Made by a program: the position numbers and the translations under genes
Assembly: GCA_030673345.1 (NCBI GenBank)
Contig: DAOVJH010000014.1
Location: 1-12,122, forward strand
Origin: Pseudomonadota bacterium
Lineage (GTDB): Bacteria; Pseudomonadota; Gammaproteobacteria; SZUA-229
Length of the DNA: 12,122 nucleotides
Direction of reading: 5' to 3'
Notes under the pieces: model-generated
The model's input: only the letters and a program-made list of their open reading frames with translations
The model's database searches: none
Told to the model about the DNA's origin: nothing
Shown here: one piece after another, positions 6,583-12,122 of the stretch
Position numbering within the stretch: position 1 is the stretch's first letter
Layout of the letters: every line of letters starts with the position of its first letter

Positions 6583-7104
6583 TCAACGCGCCGAGCTTTG
6601 GTGCACGAAGATAAGCGCATACCGGGAACGTAAGACTATCTTGTCTTGCGGATCTCTGACCTGCGCCCGAATCTTGTGGGCACCGCGCTCGACATGGCCA
6701 ATGTTAAATGCCAGGCTCTTAGAATTTTTTACCCGTACCTTGCCATCCAGTAATAACCAGATACTGTGATTCTCTTCCGTATTTAAGCCAGGCTTTAATA
6801 TGATCGAAACCGCCAGATCCGGCTCGTTTCTGATGGTCTGATTATCGGCCGGCGAAGCGATGTCAAACTGAGTGTATTTAAATTCAGCCGGTTTTTCGTC
6901 CTCCACCACTTTTTTTGCAGAACTGGATCCTGGCTTATCCATGACCGATAACGGCGGTGGTGTAAACTTCTCTGCATCTGCAAATGGTCTGTCTGAATAA
7001 ACCACGTTACCTTCAGAGTCCACCCCCCTATACAGTTCGGCGAAGACAGCAAACGAAGTGATCAATAAAAGTATCAGCAAGCTATTCGATAATGTATTTT
7101 TCAT
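6583..7104 (-). CDS. Secreted DUF4124-domain protein
   Basis: From ATG 7104-7102 the 173-aa product begins with a signal peptide (MKNTLSNSLLILLLITSFAVFA, predicted cut after residue 22). The next residues, ELYRGVDSEGNVVYSDRPF (about 23-41), match the DUF4124 pattern 'ly+.vD.~G.v.ySD.P'. After a Lys/Glu-rich linker comes an all-beta, Ig/FN3-like C-terminal part (FDIASPADNQTIRNEP, then HSIWLLLDGK and GAHKIRAQVRDP). Such proteins are common in Gammaproteobacteria; their role is unknown. The frame stays open to a TTG at 7140 and includes an ATG at 7116, but only 7104 (or 7116) leaves a normal signal peptide. It lies 76 bases after yrfG on the same strand. Confidence 0.82.
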   Translation of the reverse strand: MKNTLSNSLLILLLITSFAVFAELYRGVDSEGNVVYSDRPFADAEKFTPPPLSVMDKPGSSSAKKVVEDEKPAEFKYTQFDIASPADNQTIRNEPDLAVSIILKPGLNTEENHSIWLLLDGKVRVKNSKSLAFNIGHVERGAHKIRAQVRDPQDKIVLRSRYALIFVHQSSAR

Positions 7105-7180
7105 AACCACAAGCATAGCTTCTGATGGAACGCCTTGCAATGACGAGAAAAAGATCCTGACCAGATGATAATGTAGAGCC

Positions 7181-7870
7181 TTAAGGCAGTATCTCTTTAA
7201 ACACGTCGATCACGGTATACCTGTCGCTGCTGACATCTTCACCCTGGCTATCCGGCTGCTGTATACCCAGGCAATAACGGATGCCATATTCATGCGCACT
7301 GTCCAGCACTTCCAGGTTGTCATCGATGAGCATAGTGTATTCTTTATTATACGGCTCCACCGCCTGCAGCTTTTCCCAGAAGCCTTCATTTTCTTTTGCC
7401 AGCCCGATCTCATGTGCGTTGATAATTTTATCGAAATGCACATGCAGCTTCGTCTTTTCCATCTTCAGGTTCAGGCTTGCCGGGTGTGCATTGGTCACCA
7501 GCACGACTCTCTTATTGTTATCGTTCAGCCAGGAAAGAAAATCAACCACATCCGGACGTATCGAAATCTTATCTGCGATATCATGTTTCAGCTGCTCGAT
7601 ATCAAGTGACAGCTCACGTGTCCAGAAATCGACGCAATACCAGTCCAGCCTGCCACGGACTTCTGTATAGCGGCACATCAGGTGTTTATGCGCTTCATCA
7701 TGAGACAGGTCATGCTTCTCTGCATAACATTCAGGCACATGGGTCAGCCAGAAATGGTTATCAAAATGCAGATCAAGCAGGGTGCCGTCCATATCCAGTA
7801 ATACTGTTTCGATATTCTCCCAGTCGAATGATTTATCCGGGAATTTTTTGTCGTCTGCGTCTATAGTCAT
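7181..7870 (-). CDS. yrfG: HAD-superfamily GMP/IMP nucleotidase (YrfG-like)
   Basis: This is a probable 5'-nucleotidase acting on GMP and IMP, as known for E. coli YrfG. HAD motifs are intact in the 229-aa protein: motif I LLDMDGTLLD (nucleophile D26, acid D28), motif II LVTNAH (T126), K159 in GLAKENEGFW, and motif IV MLIDDN (D183, D184). FDNHFW and RLDWYCVDFWTRELSLD fall in the cap region and are characteristic of the YrfG group. The start at 7870 is the only ATG before the domain. A TATAAT hexamer lies six bases upstream of it, which could make the message leaderless. It diverges from cysQ. In related genomes yrfG and cysQ often flank nudE, which is missing here. Confidence 0.9.
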   Translation of the reverse strand: MTIDADDKKFPDKSFDWENIETVLLDMDGTLLDLHFDNHFWLTHVPECYAEKHDLSHDEAHKHLMCRYTEVRGRLDWYCVDFWTRELSLDIEQLKHDIADKISIRPDVVDFLSWLNDNNKRVVLVTNAHPASLNLKMEKTKLHVHFDKIINAHEIGLAKENEGFWEKLQAVEPYNKEYTMLIDDNLEVLDSAHEYGIRYCLGIQQPDSQGEDVSSDRYTVIDVFKEILP

Positions 7871-7875
7871 CTAGA

Positions 7876-7882
7876 TATTATA
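7876..7882. promoter_or_regulatory. Overlapping divergent -10 candidates between yrfG and cysQ
   Basis: On the minus strand a perfect TATAAT occupies 7882-7877. A start point about seven bases on would fall at or next to the A of the yrfG ATG (7870). On the plus strand tattat occupies 7876-7881 and could serve cysQ with a leader of about 35 bases. No good -35 box is seen for either strand, so this is a weak call resting on the hexamers and the 52-base divergent gap. Confidence 0.35.
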
Positions 7883-7922
7883 CAATGTCGTTATCAATGA
7901 AAAACCACTAAAGAATATTATT

Positions 7923-8753
7923 ATGAGTCACACACTGGATCTTGAAAAATTATGCCTCGAATGCGTCAACATCGCCCGCGATGCTGGCGATGCTATCTTA
8001 ACCATCTACGATGCCGGCTTTAACGTCGAAGAAAAAGAGGATAAATCACCACTGACTGATGCTGACCTGGCATCACATAACCTGATACTGCAACGTCTGA
8101 CTGAATTAACACCTGATATTCCGATCCTGTCTGAAGAGTCTGCCAAACTGCCTTTTGAAGAGCGCGCCAGCTGGGAAACATACTGGCTGGTCGACCCGCT
8201 GGACGGTACCCGGGAATTTGTAAAACGTAACGGCGAATTCACTGTCAACATCGCGCTGATACATAAGCATCAAAGCATCATCGGCGTCATCAACGTACCA
8301 GTGCTGGATGTCGATTATTACGCCTGGGAAAATGGCGGTTGCTACAAGATTGAAGATAAAGGAGATGCGGCGCAGATAACCGTTAAAAAACTCGATGGTT
8401 CACAGCTCTCCGTGGCCGGCAGCCGTTCACATGGATCAGAGATGATGCAAAAATATATGGTAAAACTGGGCGCCGATAATGTTGGAGAGCTGGAAACCCT
8501 GAGCATGGGCAGCTCATTAAAATTCTGCCTGGTTGCCGAAGGACGTGCAGACCTTTATCCACGCCTGGGACTAACATCAGAATGGGATACCGCTGCGGCA
8601 CACTGCATCGTGACTGAAGCAGGCGGTTACATCACCAAAACCGATATGAGCCCGCTTGAGTACAACACGAAAGACAGCCTGCTCAACCCTTTCTTCTTCG
8701 TGTTCGGTGATAACAGCCGAGACTGGTCACAGTACCTGGACGAACAGGCTTAA
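7923..8753 (+). CDS. cysQ: 3'(2'),5'-bisphosphate nucleotidase CysQ
   Basis: CysQ hydrolyses 3'-phosphoadenosine 5'-phosphate (PAP) to AMP, clearing the by-product of sulfate assimilation, and also acts on PAPS in some species. The 276-aa protein has the lithium-sensitive phosphatase signature: metal-binding ILSEES (E71), VDPLDGTREF (D91, D94, G95, T96), and a late SEWDTAAAHCIVTEAGG box with the third metal Asp. The FVKRNGEFTVNIALI stretch is typical of CysQ rather than inositol monophosphatase. It is somewhat longer than E. coli CysQ (246 aa), mostly from C-terminal residues (about 260-276). The Shine-Dalgarno sequence is weak. It diverges from yrfG and converges on a small membrane-protein gene six bases downstream. 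Confidence 0.95.
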   Translation: MSHTLDLEKLCLECVNIARDAGDAILTIYDAGFNVEEKEDKSPLTDADLASHNLILQRLTELTPDIPILSEESAKLPFEERASWETYWLVDPLDGTREFVKRNGEFTVNIALIHKHQSIIGVINVPVLDVDYYAWENGGCYKIEDKGDAAQITVKKLDGSQLSVAGSRSHGSEMMQKYMVKLGADNVGELETLSMGSSLKFCLVAEGRADLYPRLGLTSEWDTAAAHCIVTEAGGYITKTDMSPLEYNTKDSLLNPFFFVFGDNSRDWSQYLDEQA

Positions 8754-8759
8754 AGCTTA

Positions 8760-8981
8760 TTATTTTGCCAGACTGGCGTGTATCTGCCGGACCTCATATG
8801 TCTGGCGTACGCGCCTGATCTCACGTCGATAACTGATGCGCATGGTCAATACCAGTATGCCGGTAGTCATCAGCAATACCGATGCAATAAACACGATCAT
8901 CGAATTGATGGCCATACCGCCACCGATGCCCACACTCAAATACATGAAAGGCAGCAATTCATAAATCATCCTGGGAAGCAT
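8760..8981 (-). CDS. Small hydrophobic membrane protein, unknown function
   Basis: The start ATG at 8981-8979 is preceded by AGGGG six bases upstream, a strong Shine-Dalgarno sequence, which supports a real gene. The 73-aa product has a hydrophobic N-terminal stretch (YELLPFMYLSVGIGGGMAI, about residues 7-25), a second one (MIVFIASVLLMTTGILVLTM, about 29-48), then a basic cytoplasmic tail (RISYRREIRRVRQTYEVRQ). The positive-inside rule suggests a hairpin with both ends in the cytoplasm. I do not recognise the family. It converges on cysQ with a six-base gap. The region upstream (8982-9159) is its likely promoter region and also that of the next gene. Confidence 0.75.
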   Translation of the reverse strand: MLPRMIYELLPFMYLSVGIGGGMAINSMIVFIASVLLMTTGILVLTMRISYRREIRRVRQTYEVRQIHASLAK

Positions 8982-9159
8982 TTTTTCACCCCTGTAAGTG
9001 CAATCCATTGATTATTATTATTTTTATCACACTCCTTGCTGTCATTATTTATAGCACCTAACATTGTTTTTTAAAAGGTTTTTTGTGCAATCAACTTGTT
9101 CATCTAGCTTTTCCATTGTAGTGTTAGCAACTAAATGTAAGTAATTGAATGGAGATGCA

Positions 9160-10041
9160 ATGCGGATTACTTTTTACGGTGTTCGTGGCTCCACGCCTGC
9201 ACCCGGACCAACCACTGTAAAATACGGCGGCAATACGTCCTGTGTACTCGTCGAGTTAAGTAACTGTCAGCGATTAGTCCTTGATGCCGGCACAGGCATG
9301 CGCGCGCTCGGACGACAGTTATTGAATGACAATGCCAGCATCAACATCATCCTTTCTCATGGCCACTGGGATCATATACAGGGCTATCCTTTTTTTGCCC
9401 CCATCTATCAGCCCGACCGCCAGATCAATGTATTCACCAGCGATGAAGGCGGCCATAAATTATTATGCTCTTTGTTCGACCAGATGGACGGTTATAATTT
9501 TCCGTTAAAAGCAGATGAACTGCCCTCCAACAGTGAATGCATCTTCAAAGCAGCCGAGACAGTGCTGCATGAAAAAAATATTCATATAAAAAAGAAAGCA
9601 TTGAACCACCCCGGTGGCGGCAGCGCCTACCGTATCGAAGATGAAGGCACCAGCTGCGCTTATATAACAGACAATGAACTGGATCCGCCATACAAAGTTA
9701 ATACCCGTTACGATGAATGGGTCGATTTCTGCACCGATGTCGACATCCTGATCCACGATGCACAATACACAGAAGATGACATGCCGCACAAACATGGATG
9801 GGGACACTCGCTTATCTCACAGGTAAGACAACTGGCAGTCGACGCCAATGTCGGCACACTGATACTGTTCCACCATGATCCAGACCGCACCGATGCACAG
9901 CTGGACGAGATCAAGATCGAAAATGAACGGTTCTTCAAGCAGCACCACAACAACAATAAAAGTTATTGCGCTGCCGAGGGTATGAAGATCACATTGACCA
10001 AACAAATTGCAGGCGGAAATACCATAATCGAAGTAGAATAA
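9160..10041 (+). CDS. MBL-fold metallohydrolase (PhnP/RNase Z-like group)
   Basis: This is a 293-aa metallo-beta-lactamase-fold enzyme. The opening MRITFYGVRGSTPAPGP with YGGNTSCVLVE is typical of a PhnP-like subgroup, often annotated as phosphodiesterase-like, whose substrate is not firmly known. Metal ligands are visible: S-HGHWDH (H67, H69, D71, H72), NHPGGGSAYRIED, YITDNE, HDAQYT, HGWGHS and LFHHDPDRTDAQL near the C terminus. All are intact. ATG 9160 is chosen because GGAG (9151-9154) lies five bases before it; an in-frame TTG at 9145 would add five residues. It is followed 30 bases later by galE, probably on the same transcript. The substrate could be a cyclic phosphodiester or a phosphonate-type compound; I cannot tell which. 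Confidence 0.88.
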   Translation: MRITFYGVRGSTPAPGPTTVKYGGNTSCVLVELSNCQRLVLDAGTGMRALGRQLLNDNASINIILSHGHWDHIQGYPFFAPIYQPDRQINVFTSDEGGHKLLCSLFDQMDGYNFPLKADELPSNSECIFKAAETVLHEKNIHIKKKALNHPGGGSAYRIEDEGTSCAYITDNELDPPYKVNTRYDEWVDFCTDVDILIHDAQYTEDDMPHKHGWGHSLISQVRQLAVDANVGTLILFHHDPDRTDAQLDEIKIENERFFKQHHNNNKSYCAAEGMKITLTKQIAGGNTIIEVE

Positions 10042-10071
10042 GCACGTTTATATTTACTCGACATACTAATT

Positions 10072-11052
10072 ATGAAAATTCTCGTTGTAGGTGGTGCCGG
10101 ATATATCGGCTCACACATGGTCAAACAACTCTCGCTGGCAGGTAATGATGTCATCACCCTGGACAACTTAAGTTATGGTTATCGCGATGCTGTTAAATAC
10201 GGCGAATTTGTAGAAGGCGATCTCGGTGATGACGTCCTGCTGGACTCACTATTCAAAGCTGACGACATCGACGCAGTGATGCATTTTGCCGGTTTTATCC
10301 AGGTCGGTGAATCGGTCATCAAACCCTCTATGTACTATCACAACAACGTGGTCAACACGCTTACTCTGCTCGACGCCATGCTGCGCCATAAAATAAAGAA
10401 CTTCATATTTTCTTCGACCGCAGCCATATTCGGCGAACCGGATTACACACCGATCGATGAAAAACATACCAGACAACCGATCAATCCATACGGCCATTCA
10501 AAGTTAATGATCGAACAGGTACTGGATGATTATGATAAAGCTTACGGTCTGCGCTCGACCTGCCTGCGTTACTTCAATGCTGCTGGTGCTGACCCTGATG
10601 GTGAATTAGGTGAGCGTCATGTGCCGGAAACACATCTGATCCCGCTCATCCTGCAGGCAGCCTCAGGTCGTCGTGAAGACATAAAAGTATTCGGTGATGA
10701 TTACGATACCGATGACGGCACCTGTGTCCGCGACTATATCCACATTAATGACCTATGCGAAGCACATTCACTGGCACTGGAAAAAATGATAGCCACAGAT
10801 AAGAGCGCCCGTTACAACCTTGGCAACGGCAAAGGTTTTTCTGTAAAACAGGTAATCGATGTAGCCAAAGAAGTCTCAGGCAATGACTTTAAAGTAAGCA
10901 TAGAACCACGCCGCGCCGGTGACCCTGCCGTTCTGGTTGCCGATGCAACGCTGGCACAACAGGAATTAAACTGGCAGCCAAAATTTGCCAGCCTCAAAGA
11001 AATTGTAGAAACCGCCTGGTCATGGGAAACGGATTTTTTATCCCAACAATAA
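10072..11052 (+). CDS. galE: UDP-glucose 4-epimerase GalE
   Basis: GalE interconverts UDP-glucose and UDP-galactose (some members also the N-acetyl forms), feeding LPS and exopolysaccharide synthesis. It is an extended short-chain dehydrogenase of 326 aa, close to the family's usual length. The NAD-binding GGAGYIGSH (G7, G10, G13) starts the protein. SSTAAIFGEP gives the catalytic Ser/Thr (S115, T116), and Y140 and K144 form the YxxxK pair in NPYGHSK. RYFNAAGADPDGELGERH and GDDYDTDDGTCVRDYIHINDL are hallmarks of GalE. ATG 10072 has no obvious Shine-Dalgarno sequence. No terminator is seen in the 49 bases after it, before the convergent outer-membrane gene. Confidence 0.96.
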   Translation: MKILVVGGAGYIGSHMVKQLSLAGNDVITLDNLSYGYRDAVKYGEFVEGDLGDDVLLDSLFKADDIDAVMHFAGFIQVGESVIKPSMYYHNNVVNTLTLLDAMLRHKIKNFIFSSTAAIFGEPDYTPIDEKHTRQPINPYGHSKLMIEQVLDDYDKAYGLRSTCLRYFNAAGADPDGELGERHVPETHLIPLILQAASGRREDIKVFGDDYDTDDGTCVRDYIHINDLCEAHSLALEKMIATDKSARYNLGNGKGFSVKQVIDVAKEVSGNDFKVSIEPRRAGDPAVLVADATLAQQELNWQPKFASLKEIVETAWSWETDFLSQQ

Positions 11053-11101
11053 TCTGAAACAGATATTTACTGCGCTTACCCTTGCTGCCTTCTCTCCCTC
11101 A

Positions 11102-11938
11102 TTAAAAAACGAAATGCATACCTATGAATAGACCATCATATGCATAACTGATATCCTGCTTTTCAACATTATCTTCGATGACGACATCAGCAGAAAAACT
11201 TGTCAGGCCAATGACACCACCAATATTTTTGGTAAATTTGTATTGTGCATTTATCCCAGTCTGGAATACGACTGCACTCAGATCCTCATATGAACCAGAA
11301 ACAAAGCCAACCTTTGTCGCCATACTCCACTCTGGTGTAAAGCTGAACCAGAAATCAAGACCGATCAGTGGCAGAGGAGCAAAAACATTGACCTCTTCAA
11401 GAATTGACCCTGACGTCGTTACACCACCTACGGTGATATCTCCCTCAGCCTTGAAAACGTACTTAAGATCAAGACTGTAGATACCAGCAATGAGTTTAAT
11501 CTTGCTGCGGTCATCATTAAACAAGGTATAACCATAATTCAGTTGATAGAAATTTGTGGTATCTGACATAGTCGCATCACCGACAACTCTTACATCTTCA
11601 AAGGTTTTATCGAAGCTGAAAACACTGGACTCACGATTTACACTAAAAAATGAAATACCGATACTATGTTTCGAATTAAAATTATATCCACCATAAATGG
11701 CCGTCACATGTGATATCTCTGGAAGGTCGAGGTTACCTTCAGGATCAAGGAAGATGCTGTCACCGCTCTGTTTATCAGTGAATTTCATCTTTGTATCAAA
11801 CTTTACGATCGCAGCTCCGACACCTAGTGCGAATTCATGGCCTTTATAAAGCTCGATTTTATCTGCATCGGCGTAAACAGGGTTTACTGTTATCAGATTA
11901 ATAAACAGAATATAGTAGAATATGTTCTTTTTAATCAT
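11102..11938 (-). CDS. Outer-membrane beta-barrel protein, unknown function
   Basis: From ATG 11938-11936 the 278-aa protein has a signal peptide (residues 1-23 or so: IKKNIFYYILFINLITVNPVYA, then DADKIEL). What follows is a run of alternating hydrophobic/polar strands: FALGVGAAIVKF, THVTAIYGGYNF-like ISHVTAIYGGYNF, HSIGISFFSV, NFYQLNYGYTLF, KIKLIAGIYSLDLKY, GLDFWFSFTPEWSMATKVGFV, FQTGINAQYKF and GLFIGMHFVF. The C-terminal Phe and aromatic last strand fit a BAM-recognised barrel of roughly 8-12 strands. I do not recognise a named family. The Shine-Dalgarno sequence is weak. It converges on galE and seems more A+T-rich than the neighbours, which could mean later arrival. Confidence 0.8.
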   Translation of the reverse strand: MIKKNIFYYILFINLITVNPVYADADKIELYKGHEFALGVGAAIVKFDTKMKFTDKQSGDSIFLDPEGNLDLPEISHVTAIYGGYNFNSKHSIGISFFSVNRESSVFSFDKTFEDVRVVGDATMSDTTNFYQLNYGYTLFNDDRSKIKLIAGIYSLDLKYVFKAEGDITVGGVTTSGSILEEVNVFAPLPLIGLDFWFSFTPEWSMATKVGFVSGSYEDLSAVVFQTGINAQYKFTKNIGGVIGLTSFSADVVIEDNVEKQDISYAYDGLFIGMHFVF

Positions 11939-12019
11939 CTCATGAATAGTCTGTAAGTCGGCTCGGCAAGCTGTCCAGCTTTTAATGCCAGACCGGATTT
12001 ATCTACTCTCAAATCTTAC

Positions 12020-12055
12020 GTTACTTCACCGCTTAAAGTAACAGAATTAGTAACA
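12020..12055. promoter_or_regulatory. Inverted and repeated gttact/agtaac sites upstream of the outer-membrane gene
   Basis: gttactt (12020-12026) and aagtaac (12036-12042) form a perfect 7-bp inverted repeat with a 9-base loop. A further agtaac follows at 12050-12055. The group lies about 80-115 bases upstream of the outer-membrane gene start, in a 184-base non-coding stretch (11939-12122) where I find no gene. It may be an operator for that gene, but only the symmetry is seen. Confidence 0.35.
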
Positions 12056-12122
12056 AAACCTTGATAGAATAAGTTTTTATTGCGGCACATCAATAACATA
12101 ACTTCTTATATAACCCAGGCTC

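Noticed and set aside
6564..6615. Possible terminator hairpin (cttatc ... gataag) between the convergent YkgJ-type and DUF4124-type genes
   Set aside because: The stem is only 6 bp with a loop of more than 20 bases and no T-run; it lies mostly inside the DUF4124-type gene.
7281..7866. Three long plus-strand open frames (105-129 codons) across the yrfG region
   Set aside because: They lie antisense to yrfG, whose HAD motifs are all intact; the predicted products are Ser/His/Cys-rich with no motif and no ribosome site.
9096..9124. Promoter for the MBL-fold gene: ttgttc (9096-9101), 17-base spacer, tagtgt (9119-9124)
   Set aside because: The -35 half is fair, but the -10 half matches only three of six consensus bases, so it is not listed as a feature.
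9505..10005. Minus-strand open frames under the MBL-fold gene
   Set aside because: They are antisense to a gene with all its metal ligands, and the products are Cys/Ser/Val-rich with no domain pattern.
1..12122. CRISPR arrays, tRNA or rRNA genes, transposases, phage genes
   Set aside because: No regularly spaced repeats, cloverleaf or rRNA signatures, or mobile-element proteins were seen; the only repeat element is the lone palindrome at 1475-1552.

Overview
The window looks like part of a gammaproteobacterial chromosome of moderate GC content. It holds most of a type II secretion system (T2SS) operon, an IMP/GMP-nucleotidase gene (yrfG-like), cysQ and galE. It also has the start of a gene that reads as a rhombosortase, an enzyme family tied to T2SS-bearing Gammaproteobacteria. 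The species cannot be named from the sequence.

Layout. 1-176 (minus) is the N-terminal third of a rhombosortase-like rhomboid protease, running off the left edge. It diverges from a rightward run of eight T2SS genes, gspG-H-I-J-K-L-M-N (318-6151). These encode the major pseudopilin (G), the minor pseudopilins (H, I, J, K), the inner-membrane platform proteins (L, M) and the accessory protein N. gspC, D, E, F and O are not in the window, and gspC-F are not in their usual place directly before gspG. A YkgJ-type cysteine-cluster gene follows gspN closely (6168-6563). On the minus strand lie a secreted DUF4124-type protein and a yrfG-like HAD nucleotidase. cysQ (plus) diverges from yrfG and converges on a small two-helix membrane protein gene (8760-8981, minus). 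A metallo-beta-lactamase-fold hydrolase and galE form a likely two-gene unit (9160-11052). An unassigned outer-membrane beta-barrel gene (11102-11938, minus) closes the window. No stretch above 300 bases lacks a gene; the longest gaps are about 140-185 bases.

How the genes fit together. The pseudopilins carry G|F (or G|V in GspK) prepilin peptidase sites and build the periplasmic pseudopilus on the GspL/GspM platform. Rhombosortase cleaves proteins with a GlyGly-CTERM tail, which as a class depend on T2SS for surface delivery, so the divergent pair is functionally sensible. YrfG and CysQ both handle nucleotide by-products.

The two observations most worth attention are these. (1) A rhombosortase-like gene sits head to head with gspG. 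(2) A 78-bp imperfect palindromic repeat (1475-1552) lies inside the operon and appears to supply the Shine-Dalgarno sequence, start codon and part of the leader peptide of gspI.
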